DNA of 64,000 nucleotides from Phenylobacterium montanum (GCF_018135625.1 NZ_CP073078.1:4620501-4684500), one strand, 5' to 3'; positions 8,701-16,811 are shown, counted from the first letter of the stretch. The notes: generated from the sequence alone by a model not told the origin. Program-made: numbers and translations.

Positions 8701-11700
8701 AGGGTGACGGTGGTCGGGGCGCCCGAGGCCAGGCTGTCGCTGGCGACGTAGGTAAAGCTGTCGGTCCCGGCGTAGCCAAGGTTCGGAGTGTAGCTGAACG
8801 AGCCGTCCGGGTTGAGGGTCAGGCTGCCATGTTGCGGCCCGCCGTTCTGGGCCAGGGCCGCGGTCAGGGTCAGTCCGTTGGGGTCTGTCGCGCCGATAAG
8901 CACGCCTTGGCCGGTAGCGATCGACAGGGACTGGCCGGCGTTGTCGGCGAAGGTGGCGGCCTGGGTTGTCGGAGCCCGAGCCGCGACGTTCAGGGTGACG
9001 GTGGTCGGGGCGCCCGAGGCCAGGCTGTCGCTGGCGATATAGGTGAAGCTGTCGGCCCCGACGTAGCCGAGGTTCGGAGTGTAGCTGAACGAGCCGTCCG
9101 GGTTGAGGGTCAGGCTGCCATGTTGCGGCCCGCCGTTCTGGGCCAGGGCCGCGGTCAGGGTCAGTCCGTTGGGGTCTGTCGCGCCGATAAGCACGCCTTG
9201 GCCGGTAGCGATCGACAGGGACTGGCCGGCGTTGTCGGCGAAGGTGGCGGCCTGGGTTGTCGGAGCCCGAGCCGCGACGTTCAGGGTGACGGTGGTCGGG
9301 GCGCCCGAGGCCAGGCTGTCGCTGGCGACGTAGGTAAAGCTGTCGGTCCCGGCGAATCCGAGCGTCGGGGTGTAGCTGAACGAGCCGTCCGGGTTGAGGG
9401 TCAGGCTGCCATGTTGCGGCCCGCCGTTCTGGGCCAGGGCGGCGGTGAGGGTCAGGCCGTTGGGGTCTGCGGCGCCGACCAGTACGCCCTGTGCGGCGGT
9501 GACCAAGAGGGTCTGGCCGGCGTTGTCGGCGAAGGCGGTGGCCTGGGTCGTCGGGGCCTGGGCCGCAACGTTCAGGGTGACGGTAGTCGGCGTCCCCGAG
9601 GCAAGGCTGTCGCTGGCGATATAGGTGAAGCTGTCGGTCCCGGCGTAGCCGAGGGTCGGGGTGTAGCTGAACGAGCCATCGGCGTTCAGGGTCAGGCTGC
9701 CGTGTTGCGGCCCGCCATTCTGGGCCAGGGCCGCGGTCAGGGTCAGTCCGTTGGGGTCTGTCGCGCCGATAAGCACGCCTTGGCCGGTAGCGATCGACAG
9801 GGACTGGCCAGCGTTGTCGGCGAAGGTGGCGGCCTGGGTTGTTGGAGCCCGAGCCGCGACGTTCAGGGTGACGGTGGTCGGGGCGCCCGAGGCCAGGCTG
9901 TCGCTGGCGACGTAGGTAAAGCTGTCGGTCCCGGCGAATCCGAGGTTCGGAGTGTAGCTGAACGAGCCGTCCGGGTTGAGGGTCAGGCTGCCATGTTGCG
10001 GCCCGCCGTTCTGGGCGAGGGCGGCGGTGAGGGTCAGGCCGTTGGCGTCTGCGGCGCCGACCAGTACGCCCTGTGCGGCGGCCACGGTCAGCGACTGGCC
10101 AGCATTATCGCCAAAGGTGGCGGCCTGGGTTGTCGGGGCCCGAGCCGCGACGTTCAGGGTGACGGTGGTCGGGGCGCCCGAGGCCAGGCTGTCGCTGGCG
10201 ACGTAGGTAAAGCTGTCGGTCCCGGCGAATCCGAGCGTCGGGGTGTAGTTGAAGGAGCCGTCAGCGTTGAGCGTCAAGGTCCCATGCTGCGGCCCGCCAT
10301 TCTGGGCCAGGGCGGCGGTGAGGGTCAGTCCGTTGGGGTCTGCGGCGCCCACAAGCACGCCCTGGGATGCGGTCACAGTCAGGGTCTGGCCGGCGCTATC
10401 GGCGAAGGTGGCGGCCTGGGTTGTCGGAGCCCGAGCCGCGACGTTCAGGGTGACGGTGATCGGGGCGCCCGAGGCCAGGCTGTCGCTGGCGACGTAGGTA
10501 AAGCTGTCGGTCCCGGCGAATCCGAGCGTCGGGGTGTAGCTGAACGAGCCGTCCGGGTTGAGGGTCAGGCTGCCATGTTGCGGCCCGCCGTTCTGGGCGA
10601 GGGCGGCGGTGAGGGTCAGTCCGTTGGGGTCTGCGGCGCCGACCAATACGCCCTGTGCGGCGGTGACCAAGAGGGTCTGGCCGGCGCTATCGGCGAAGGT
10701 GGCGGCCTGGGCCGTTGGGGCTCGAGCCGTGACGTTCAGGGAGACGGTGGTCGGGGTCCCGGAGGTCAGGCTGTCGCTGGCGACATAGGTGAAGCTATCG
10801 GTCCCGGCGTAGCCGAGGTTCGGAGTGTAGCTGAACGAGCCGTCCGGGTTGAGTGTCAGGCTGCCGTGCTGTGGTCCGCCGTTCTGGGCGAGGGCGGCGG
10901 TGAGCGTGAGGCCGTTGGGATCTGAGGCTCCGACGAGCACGCCCTGGCTTGCCGTCACAGTCAGGCCCTGGCCGGCATTGTCGCCATAGGTGGCGCCATG
11001 GGTCTGGGGCGACTGGGCCACTACCGTCAGGGTGACGGTCACAGGTGCGCTCGAAGCGCCGATCGCGCTAGCGATGTAGGTGAAACTGTCGCTCCCAGCG
11101 TAGCCGAGGGTCGGGGTGTAGCTGAACGAACCGTCCGCGTTGAGGGTCAGGCTGCCGTGCTGCGGTCCGCCGTTCTGGGCCAGGGCGGCGGTGAGGGTCA
11201 GGCCGTTGGGATCGGTGTCGTTAACCAGGACGCCATGGGTGGCGCCCACTGTCAGTCCGGCGCCCGCGAGGACTCCATAGGCGTCCGGTGCGGCGACTGG
11301 CGCTCCCGGCGTCTGGACCACGCTCGGGGCCGCGCCGCCGCCGAGGTTGAGGCTCGAGAGGCTGTAGGCCTTGACGTAGTCGATCTGATACTGGGCCGAG
11401 GTGAAACTGGCCGGCGGCGATCCCGGCCAGGTTCCGCCGATGGCCAGGTTGACCAGCATGAACATCGGCTTGTTCATGGTGGATGGCGTGGGCGTCGTCG
11501 CCACCTCCAGGCCGTCGGTGTACCAGGCCAGCACGGTCGGCGTCCAAAGCACCCCGTAGGTATGGAAGCCGGTCGTGTCGCTGGGCAGGTAAGAGGTGAA
11601 CTCCGCCGCGACCGTCGTTCCGCTGGAATTGAGGTAGTGGGCGGTCTCGTAGATCGTCGCGCCGCCGATCTGTTCCATCACGTCCAGTTCGGGCGGGTAG

Positions 11701-12782
11701 GTGTTGTCCGCCGGCAAGAGCCAGAAGGCGGGCCACACGCCCTGTCCGGCCGGCAGTTGGGCGCGGATTTCGAAATAGCCATAGGTCTGGGCGAACGACT
11801 TCTGGGTCGTCAGCAGACCGGAAATGTAGGGGTAGTTGTGGACCAGGCTGAGGTCCGCCGCCGGCGTGACGCTGGCGGTGATGGTCAGGACGCCATTGTT
11901 GATTGAAAACGGGTTCAGGCCGAGCGGCGTCGTACCGCTGCCGCCCCAGCTGGGATCGACATATATCTCCTGTTCGGCGTTGGGCTGTAGGGTGCGGCTG
12001 GTCCAGGAATTGACTCCGCTCTGGCTTCCCGAGTTGAAGTTGGTCTTCCATATCCCGCTGCCGGTCGACGGCGAATAGAGGCTGAGGCTGTTGAATTCCT
12101 CATCGAAGCTCGGCGTCGCTCCGACCAGGCTGACGCCGAGGGCGAAGTTCGCCGCGGTCAGCGACGTGGCCGTCGTGTTGTGGATCAATACCTGTTGCGT
12201 GGCGGACAGCGTTAGCAGCGTGTCGGCACCAAGCTGGGTCAGGTGAGCTTGCACGTCGGCGAAGCTGGTGAACGGCGCGCTGGTCAACTGAATCACGTCG
12301 GGAGCGGCCCCGCCGGCCTGGAAACCGTAGATCACGTCCTGGGTCGCGGTCCCTCCGAACTGGAAGAAATCGCCGCCTGCTCCGTTGTCGACCATGACAT
12401 CGGCTCCGGAACCCGCGACGAGGATGTCATCCGTCGCCAGGGCGATCATCAGGTCGCTGGCGCTGTTGGCCGTGCCGGTGCTGCCCGCCTGTTCCAGCGT
12501 CAGGTTGTTGACGTTGAGCGGCAGGGCGTAGGAGCGCCAAGAATAAACTGTGTCGACTACAGTCGAGGAGGCGACGCTGATCTGCTCGGCGCTGTCCGAG
12601 ACGTAGAAGCTGCAGTCGGCTGTTCCGCCAATCAACGTGCCGCCGCCATAGGAGTCGCTGAGTTGGGTCGGCGTGCCGGCTACGGCGGTGAGGGTCTGAC
12701 CATAGGCTGTCGTGTGGATCCAGGCGCGGGGAGCTGCGCTGGTAGCCATGGCGACGCCGAAATAGTTGTAGTACGTCGACAT
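5757..12782 (-). CDS. Giant secreted GH16 glycoside hydrolase with 16 Ig-like repeats and RTX-like C-terminus
   Basis: A 2341-residue protein, probably a secreted beta-glucanase acting on extracellular polysaccharide. Residues about 1-220 are RTX-like beta-roll sequence (for example DDILVAGSGADVMVDNGAGG). Residues about 225-480 form a GH16 domain with the catalytic ExDxxE as E365, D367 and E370 (ELDVMEQIG). About 500-2050 hold sixteen 97-residue cadherin/Big-like repeats, each with TLTAALAQNGGPQHG and DGSFSYTP. The C-terminus carries degenerate RTX-type segments (GGTGNDTY, TLVAGTGVDTF) and ends VHGHYII. The lack of an N-terminal signal peptide plus RTX sequence points to type I secretion; no transporter lies in the window. 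I chose the ATG at 12782 (MSTYYNYFG); an upstream in-frame ATG at 12809 is possible. Repeat units are nearly identical in DNA, so length may vary between isolates. Confidence 0.88.
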   Translation of the reverse strand: MSTYYNYFGVAMATSAAPRAWIHTTAYGQTLTAVAGTPTQLSDSYGGGTLIGGTADCSFYVSDSAEQISVASSTVVDTVYSWRSYALPLNVNNLTLEQAGSTGTANSASDLMIALATDDILVAGSGADVMVDNGAGGDFFQFGGTATQDVIYGFQAGGAAPDVIQLTSAPFTSFADVQAHLTQLGADTLLTLSATQQVLIHNTTATSLTAANFALGVSLVGATPSFDEEFNSLSLYSPSTGSGIWKTNFNSGSQSGVNSWTSRTLQPNAEQEIYVDPSWGGSGTTPLGLNPFSINNGVLTITASVTPAADLSLVHNYPYISGLLTTQKSFAQTYGYFEIRAQLPAGQGVWPAFWLLPADNTYPPELDVMEQIGGATIYETAHYLNSSGTTVAAEFTSYLPSDTTGFHTYGVLWTPTVLAWYTDGLEVATTPTPSTMNKPMFMLVNLAIGGTWPGSPPASFTSAQYQIDYVKAYSLSSLNLGGGAAPSVVQTPGAPVAAPDAYGVLAGAGLTVGATHGVLVNDTDPNGLTLTAALAQNGGPQHGSLTLNADGSFSYTPTLGYAGSDSFTYIASAIGASSAPVTVTLTVVAQSPQTHGATYGDNAGQGLTVTASQGVLVGASDPNGLTLTAALAQNGGPQHGSLTLNPDGSFSYTPNLGYAGTDSFTYVASDSLTSGTPTTVSLNVTARAPTAQAATFADSAGQTLLVTAAQGVLVGAADPNGLTLTAALAQNGGPQHGSLTLNPDGSFSYTPTLGFAGTDSFTYVASDSLASGAPITVTLNVAARAPTTQAATFADSAGQTLTVTASQGVLVGAADPNGLTLTAALAQNGGPQHGTLTLNADGSFNYTPTLGFAGTDSFTYVASDSLASGAPTTVTLNVAARAPTTQAATFGDNAGQSLTVAAAQGVLVGAADANGLTLTAALAQNGGPQHGSLTLNPDGSFSYTPNLGFAGTDSFTYVASDSLASGAPTTVTLNVAARAPTTQAATFADNAGQSLSIATGQGVLIGATDPNGLTLTAALAQNGGPQHGSLTLNADGSFSYTPTLGYAGTDSFTYIASDSLASGTPTTVTLNVAAQAPTTQATAFADNAGQTLLVTAAQGVLVGAADPNGLTLTAALAQNGGPQHGSLTLNPDGSFSYTPTLGFAGTDSFTYVASDSLASGAPTTVTLNVAARAPTTQAATFADNAGQSLSIATGQGVLIGATDPNGLTLTAALAQNGGPQHGSLTLNPDGSFSYTPNLGYVGADSFTYIASDSLASGAPTTVTLNVAARAPTTQAATFADNAGQSLSIATGQGVLIGATDPNGLTLTAALAQNGGPQHGSLTLNPDGSFSYTPNLGYAGTDSFTYVASDSLASGAPTTVTLNVAARAPTTQAATFADNAGQSLSIATGQGVLIGATDPNGLTLTAALAQNGGPQHGSLTLNADGSFSYTPTLGYAGTDSFTYIASDSLASGTPTTVTLNVAAQAPTTQATAFADNAGQTLLVTAAQGVLVGAADPNGLTLTAALAQNGGPQHGSLTLNPDGSFSYTPTLGFAGTDSFTYVASDSLASGAPTTVTLNVAARAPTTQAATFADNAGQSLSIATGQGVLIGATDPNGLTLTAALAQNGGPQHGSLTLNADGSFSYTPTLGYVGADSFTYIASDSLASGTPTTVTLNVTARAPTAQAATFADSAGQTLTVTASQGVLVGAADPNGLTLTAALAQNGGPQHGSLTLNPDGSFSYAPALGFAGTDSFTYVASDSLSTSAPTTVTLTVTARPPATQTASFADNAGQSLWVAAAQGVLVGASDPNGLTLTAALSQNGGPQHGRLTLNPDGSFSYTPTLGYAGTDSFTYVASDSLSTSAPTTVTLTIVARAPTAQSANFADNAGHVLSVAAAQGILVGASDPNGLTLTAALAQNGGPKHGSLTLNADGSFSYAPTLGYAGTDSFTYIASDSLSASAPTTVTLTIAARTPNTQAAGYSISGDVANTFTAIGGVLSVDTDNNGLPLTAALATNGGPKHGALTLNPDGSFTYTPTLGYVGTDSFSYIASDSLSSSAATTVTLTVNPQHIIGGTGNDTYKVYNTADTITVAAGTPNESVIAYCTYVLPANIQHLTISGSGFTGTGNAINDTLTSTGGANTLVAGTGVDTFNVNNVGDKVVNNTSQTADVIFSSVSYAVPNGVKALELTTPGTTATANVAGGDTLTSVNGGDTLVGSAKGSDVFVVYHTNDVIRVASGTPNDTVQAWSSFTLPAYVAKLVGEGTSAITLVGNSMTDTITPNTGADTLTAGSGAATFVISTADKLETITNFNNHDQIDITAFQNAGLTPSFTDHGTYSTVTFSDGDVIWLTGVHASSLSVHGHYII
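6660..11240 (-). repeat. Sixteen tandem 291-bp in-frame repeats inside the glucanase gene
   Basis: The invariant segment encoding TAAL(A/S)xNGGPxHG recurs at a strict 291-bp step, anchored near 6775, 7066, 7357 and so on to 11140: sixteen units of 97 codons. The inner units are the most alike. The pair at about 8230-8810 recurs almost exactly at about 9394-9974, which is four units (1164 bp) away, so a multi-unit block was copied after the single units arose. Confidence 0.92.
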
Positions 12783-13156
12783 ATCTTGCGCCTCGCCCGA
12801 AACATGCACGGCCGTTAGGGCGGACTGGGTGAAAATCTGGCTGTACGGCAGTAAAAGCCTAGAAAAGCAAAGCTTGAGAGATTAACGCCCCATCCGATTT
12901 CAAGTCTGACATATGGGTTGCAACCTAACCAGGAATATTGTTCTTAATAATCTTCAACACATCGGGCGATGACTGGGGTTTATGCTATTCGAAGCAGAGG
13001 CGCCTTAGATCGGTTCACTGGCTCCTTTTGAATTTCGCCACGAAGCAAGCGGGTTCCGAGGGGGGCGTGTGGCCGCTAATGCGCTCGCAATGGACAACCT
13101 ACTTCTTGATTGAAGCGCGCGGAGCAGTCGAGGCTTTCGCCCGCTTCGGGCGCAGC
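12783..13156. other. 374-bp AT-richer intergenic region
   Basis: It separates the 5' end of the glucanase gene from the 3' end of the integrase gene. It is AT-richer than its surroundings, especially around 12840-12990, and probably holds the leftward glucanase promoter. No gene or clear operator was recognised. Confidence 0.5.
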
Positions 13157-14878
13157 CTAGACCAGCGAAGCGGCGGGGACGCCCCATTCAGAGCGCAGCT
13201 GGCGGAGATGGTCGACGGTAAGCGTTCGCGCGCCTGAAAGGATCTCAGACGCGCCGATCGCGCCAACGAGCATGGCCAAATCCCTTTCTGTCTTACCCTG
13301 GCTGTCCATGACGCGGATCAGGGCGGCCGCGGGGTGGTTCGCGGCTGGCCGCCGCGCCTCCTCATAGGTGCAGATCAAGAGTCTCAACACTTCGGCTCGG
13401 TTGGCCGCCTCTGTCCCAGGCAGAGGAGCGGCCGATAGATAGCGGCGATAGGCGCTGGCGGCCTCGTCATAGTCCACATCATTTCGTATTGGTCGAAGCG
13501 GCGTCGCGTCGCTGATTGCAGACGCGGCAGGTCCTCTTGTAGCCAACTCGATTGGTCGCGGCATAGCATGCCCGTTAAGCTCTCGCGGCGGCGATAGCGC
13601 CTCGCGATGAACCTGCGTGGCGACCGGCTCCACGCTTGGTTGTTGATCAATCACTTTGAGTCCGAGAAGATCCGCAATGTGAGCGGAGATGTGATCCGCC
13701 GCCATGACCAGAGCGCGGTCAACGTGAACATAGCGCTGTGTGACACCTTGTGCGGCGTGTCCGAGAAGGCCGGCTATTGTCAGCTCGGTGTAGCCGAGAT
13801 CAGCCGCGACGCTGGCGAATGTGTGCCGGAGCGTATGCAGGGACACTCCGCTCAGCTCGGCCGTCACGCATAGGCGCTGCAGCACGCGATCTGCTGCGAT
13901 GAGGTGCCCGTCGTTGCGTTCGCTCGGGAAGACGTAGTCCCGATCAGGCGTTTGCCGTTGCAGATCAACCAGCGCCTTGGCGGTTTGGCCGATGATGCGC
14001 AATTGCTTGCCCGTCTTGGTGTCGGGGAAGCGAACACAGTGCGCATCGAGCCAAGCATAGCGAAGCCCGAGCGCCTCCGATCGCCGAAACCCGGTTAGAA
14101 GGATAAGCTGGATGGAGGCCAGCCCGGCAGGCAGGTCAGCCTCATATTCACGCGACCGCATGGTTTCACCGAGCCTGACGATCTCGGCTTCCGACAGTCG
14201 GCGGGTTCGTCGCTCCAGCGGAAGTTGGCGCACGCCGAGGGCTGGGTTCGCCCCAATCAGGCCCCAGCGAACGGCATGCCCGAATATCGCCCGTAAGGTC
14301 GCGACGCACCGGCTCGCCGCGCCGGCCCCGCCGCGTGTGTTGCCGCCGCGACCCTTCCGCCGTTTCGAGGCGGCGGATTTCCCGGCGGCGATGTCCGCTT
14401 GCAGGCGTTCAATATCGGCGAGCGTGATCGCGCGGATGGCGCGCGCACCAAGCAGCGGCTTGATGTGCTCCTTGATCCGAGACTCGTCGACCTGAAGCGA
14501 CGAGGCCTTCATCGGCTGGCGATTTCGGCTGAGCAGCCGGCCGGCGCGAGCTTCCTCCAGATACCAATCGCACATCTCCGACACGGTGGCGCCGGCCCGC
14601 ATCGCTTTGCGCTCAGCAGATGGATCTTGCCCCCCAGCGACCGCGCCGAGCTGCTTTCTGGCGAGCTTGCGCGCCGTTTCGGCGATCAGCGTCGAAGCCT
14701 GGCCGATCACCATCCTGCGGCTCAGGCCGTCGGCGTTGCGATATTGGACGATGTAGGTCTTCACGCCGGATGCGCGGATGCGGACCCCGAAGCCCTTGAC
14801 CTCGGTGTCCCAGATGAAGGTCTCGCCGGCGGCGGGAGCCGGAGCATCCTTCACGAGCGTCTTTGTCAGCTTGGGCAT
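13157..14878 (-). CDS. Tyrosine recombinase (ICE integrase) with a HigA-like C-terminal domain
   Basis: A 573-residue site-specific recombinase that should insert and excise the element at the adjacent tRNA site. The N-terminus has the Arm-binding (DUF4102) pattern: ETFIWDTEVKGFGVRIR, then TYIVQYR. A SAM-like core-binding region follows. The catalytic domain shows TGFRRSEALGL (Arg I), HTLRHTFASVA (HxxR), LLGH and the nucleophile in QRYVHVD. Beyond the normal end are about 150 extra residues. The last 108 (about 466-573) resemble HigA/COG5499 antitoxins: DYDEA, then a helical LLICTYEEAR stretch, then an HTH with SEILSGARTLT and WGVPAASLV. I chose the ATG at 14878 (MPKLTKTLVKD) because sequence upstream in the frame is not conserved in character. 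The start lies about 200 bp from the attachment site. Confidence 0.9.
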   Translation of the reverse strand: MPKLTKTLVKDAPAPAAGETFIWDTEVKGFGVRIRASGVKTYIVQYRNADGLSRRMVIGQASTLIAETARKLARKQLGAVAGGQDPSAERKAMRAGATVSEMCDWYLEEARAGRLLSRNRQPMKASSLQVDESRIKEHIKPLLGARAIRAITLADIERLQADIAAGKSAASKRRKGRGGNTRGGAGAASRCVATLRAIFGHAVRWGLIGANPALGVRQLPLERRTRRLSEAEIVRLGETMRSREYEADLPAGLASIQLILLTGFRRSEALGLRYAWLDAHCVRFPDTKTGKQLRIIGQTAKALVDLQRQTPDRDYVFPSERNDGHLIAADRVLQRLCVTAELSGVSLHTLRHTFASVAADLGYTELTIAGLLGHAAQGVTQRYVHVDRALVMAADHISAHIADLLGLKVIDQQPSVEPVATQVHREALSPPRELNGHAMPRPIELATRGPAASAISDATPLRPIRNDVDYDEAASAYRRYLSAAPLPGTEAANRAEVLRLLICTYEEARRPAANHPAAALIRVMDSQGKTERDLAMLVGAIGASEILSGARTLTVDHLRQLRSEWGVPAASLV

Positions 14879-15071
14879 GGTCTGCTCACGATCTGCTTCC
14901 CGGCTGCTTCCACGCTTCCCGGGCTGGGTGCGCGGAAGCACATGGGAAGCAGGGCTCGCGTAAAGCGTGTCGTGGCCCATCGTGCAAACGGCGGGCAAAA
15001 AGTCAAACAAAACATATGGTAGTAGCAAAATCGGCGGAAATCGGTTATCGCCGGTTATAAACTCTAGGTAG

Positions 15072-15117
15072 ATTCCTAAACCTGGGGTCGCGTGTTCGAG
15101 TCACGCCGGGGACGCCA
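15072..15117 (+). other. Attachment site attR: 3' part of a tRNA gene, anticodon CCU (probably tRNA-Arg)
   Basis: TTCCTAA fits a 7-nt anticodon loop with anticodon CCU. It is followed by a possible 3' anticodon stem (ACCTG), a short variable loop, a perfect T arm (GCGTG, loop TTCGAGT at 15095-15101, CACGC), an acceptor strand CGGGGAC, a discriminator G and an encoded CCA ending at 15117. The 5' half is absent and upstream bases cannot pair with the anticodon stem, so this is not a working tRNA. A 3' tRNA copy at an element edge is the usual result of integrase insertion. The intact gene should be at the left end, outside the window. Confidence 0.72.
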
Positions 15118-15166
15118 GCAAACCGGCACGTCCGCCGTCGGAGCTGCGGCGCGGCCGCCAGCGGTT

Positions 15167-15988
15167 TCAGTGGCTGAACAGGATGTGCCGTGAGGACGCC
15201 GCCAGCAGGTCTTCGGTGGCGCCGCCCAGCGCCCATTCCTGCAGGCGCGGATGACCATAGGCGCCCATCACTACAAGATCGGCCTGGAGATGGCCGGCGG
15301 TGCGGTCGATGACCTCGGCCACGGCGGACGAGCCTTTCGGCGCCACCAGGGTGTCGGCGACCACGCCGTGGCGGGCGAGCCGGCTGACCACCTCTTGCAG
15401 CCCTGGCTGCTCGACGGATTCGGCCTCGCCGCTCACCGTCAGCAGGGTCACCCTGTCGGCGCGCATCAGAAAGGGAAGGGCGTCGGCCAGGGCCCGCCGC
15501 GATTCGCGGGTGTTCTTCCAGGCCACCAGCACGTGTTCGGCCTTCAGCTTGGCCGGGGTGTCGGCGCAGACCAGGACCGGGACGCCGGCCTCGAGCACCA
15601 CGTCCGGCAGGTTGGCGGAGAAGGCGGCCGCGGCGCCGCGCCGGGGGCGGCTGGCGACGATCAGGTCCGCTCCACGGGCATGCTGGGCGAGTTCGGCCGC
15701 CGGGTACTCGTAGCCCGTGATCCAGTCCGCCACGATCTCGGCGTTGCCGACGAGCGTGCGGAAGCGCTGCTCGGCCAGGGGCAGGTCGATGGCGATCCGC
15801 TCGCGCACGGCCTCGATGACCATGCCGTCCGTGGCGGCGAAGCCGGTGGCCATCACCGGGGCGAAGCCCTCGCAGCCGAGCCCGACGACCTTGGCGGCGA
15901 ACATGCCGGCGACCTGCGAGGCCAATTTGATGCGATCGTCGCAGGCCTGGTCGGCTTCGACATGCACCAGGAGCGTCTTGTACGACAT
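15167..15988 (-). CDS. Universal stress protein, tandem Usp domains
   Basis: A 273-residue protein with two UspA-fold halves. The N-terminal half begins MSYKTLLVHVEADQAC. The C-terminal half ends with GAYGHPRLQEWALGGATEDLL, which fits the Usp nucleotide-binding signature (G-2x-G-9x-G). Such proteins commonly accompany microaerobic respiration genes in alphaproteobacteria and act in stress survival; the exact role is unknown. I chose the ATG at 15988 because the message reads GGAGATCGGCAATG there; an earlier in-frame start at 16027 lacks this. It is the first chromosomal gene to the right of the attachment site and lies downstream of fixK in the same direction, with a 15-bp tandem repeat between. 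Confidence 0.88.
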   Translation of the reverse strand: MSYKTLLVHVEADQACDDRIKLASQVAGMFAAKVVGLGCEGFAPVMATGFAATDGMVIEAVRERIAIDLPLAEQRFRTLVGNAEIVADWITGYEYPAAELAQHARGADLIVASRPRRGAAAAFSANLPDVVLEAGVPVLVCADTPAKLKAEHVLVAWKNTRESRRALADALPFLMRADRVTLLTVSGEAESVEQPGLQEVVSRLARHGVVADTLVAPKGSSAVAEVIDRTAGHLQADLVVMGAYGHPRLQEWALGGATEDLLAASSRHILFSH

Positions 15989-16052
15989 TGCCGATCTCCG
16001 GCGCGTTGGTTTGTGGTCTTGGATCAATCCGGGGCGGAAACGGAGATTCGCT

Positions 16053-16140
16053 CGGCCCCGGTCAGGTCTGGCCCGGTCAGGTCTGGCCCGGTCAGGTCTG
16101 GCCCGGTCAGGTCTGGCCCGGTCAGGTCTGGCCCGGTCAG
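16053..16140. repeat. 15-bp tandem repeat (about six units)
   Basis: Five exact copies of GTCTGGCCCGGTCAG occupy 16066-16140, with a partial copy from 16053. The last copy overlaps the fixK stop codon (16137-16139). The array therefore sits in the 3' end of fixK and the leader of the downstream usp gene. Number changes would alter the spacer but not the FixK protein. Confidence 0.95.
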
Positions 16141-16811
16141 GCGTCGCAGCCGGCGAGGGCTTCGGGCCTGGACAGCACGATCCGGCGCGAACTCGGAATG
16201 GCGATCATGTGGTCGCGCTCGAGCTGGGTCAGGGTGCGGGAGACGGTTTCGACGGTCAGGCCCAGATAGTCGGCGATATCGGCTCGCGACATCAGCAGCT
16301 GGACCCCGCCGGCGAACGGGGAGCGTTCAGCCATGTCCAGGAGGAAGGAGGCGACGCGTTCGGTCGCCGTCTTGCGGCCCAGCAACATGGCGTGGTCCTG
16401 CAGCCGCTCAAGTTCGCCGGCCGCCAGGCCCCAGAGCCAGCGCGCCGCCTCGCCGTCGGCGCGCGCGGCGCGCTCGATGGCGGTGCGCCGGACCAGGGCG
16501 ACGACGCAGCCGCTGACCGCCTCGGCGGAGAATCTGTGGGTTTCGCCGCGCTCCAGCCCGAAGACGTCGCCCGGCAGGTGGAAACCGACCACCTGGCGGC
16601 GGCCGTCGCTGAGCACACGGAAGGTGCGGGCCGCGCCCGATACGATCTTGTAGGCGAAGTCGGCTTCTTCCTGCTCGCCGAAGATTTCCTCGTCGCGCTC
16701 GAAGCGCATGGTGAAGCCGCCCAGGCAGAGGCCCGGGAACATCTCGACGCCCGTGCCGGTCGAGTGATCGTGCAGGGCCGGGGCCGTCGCGAGGGTCTCT
16801 GCGGTTTGCAT
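16137..16811 (-). CDS. fixK: FixK, Crp/Fnr-family transcription factor
   Basis: A 224-residue regulator with an N-terminal cyclic-nucleotide-type beta-roll (about 40-140) and a C-terminal winged HTH containing ISDYLGLTVETVSR-like sequence (here IADYLGLTVETVSRTL, about 175-195). It lacks the N-terminal Cys cluster that holds an Fe-S centre in FNR, so it fits FixK, whose level is set by FixLJ. It should activate genes preceded by TTGAT-N4-ATCAA boxes, several of which occur nearby. I chose the ATG at 16811, where GGAG is well spaced; a longer start at 16856 is less likely. It is divergent from fixL, and a FixJ-type box lies between. Confidence 0.92.
   Translation of the reverse strand: MQTAETLATAPALHDHSTGTGVEMFPGLCLGGFTMRFERDEEIFGEQEEADFAYKIVSGAARTFRVLSDGRRQVVGFHLPGDVFGLERGETHRFSAEAVSGCVVALVRRTAIERAARADGEAARWLWGLAAGELERLQDHAMLLGRKTATERVASFLLDMAERSPFAGGVQLLMSRADIADYLGLTVETVSRTLTQLERDHMIAIPSSRRIVLSRPEALAGCDA

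Larger units (their letters stand above)
1..15117. mobile_element. Right-hand part of an integrated conjugative element (ICE)
   Basis: The segment carries a Ti-type relaxase gene, a probable oriT, two small tra genes, cargo genes for secreted proteins, and a tyrosine recombinase gene about 200 bp from a tRNA 3' fragment. Conserved chromosomal genes begin directly after the fragment. The left end, including any type IV secretion genes and the intact tRNA, lies outside the window. The boundary at 15117 is inferred from the tRNA-like sequence; the element type is inferred from gene content. Confidence 0.75.

Noticed and set aside
7476-10925. 1149-residue plus-strand ORF opposite the glucanase gene
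   Set aside because: It is the antisense of the 291-bp repeats. Since the unit length is a multiple of three, an open antisense frame repeats indefinitely. The minus-strand reading has real GH16 and RTX domains.
15060-15117. A complete tRNA gene at the element edge
   Set aside because: Only the part from the anticodon loop onward fits. The 5' acceptor strand, D arm and 5' anticodon stem are not present upstream.
16014-16027. TGGTCTTGGATCAA as a FixK box for usp
   Set aside because: Only one half-site matches (ATCAA, read as TTGAT on the minus strand). The other half has too few matches to list as a site.
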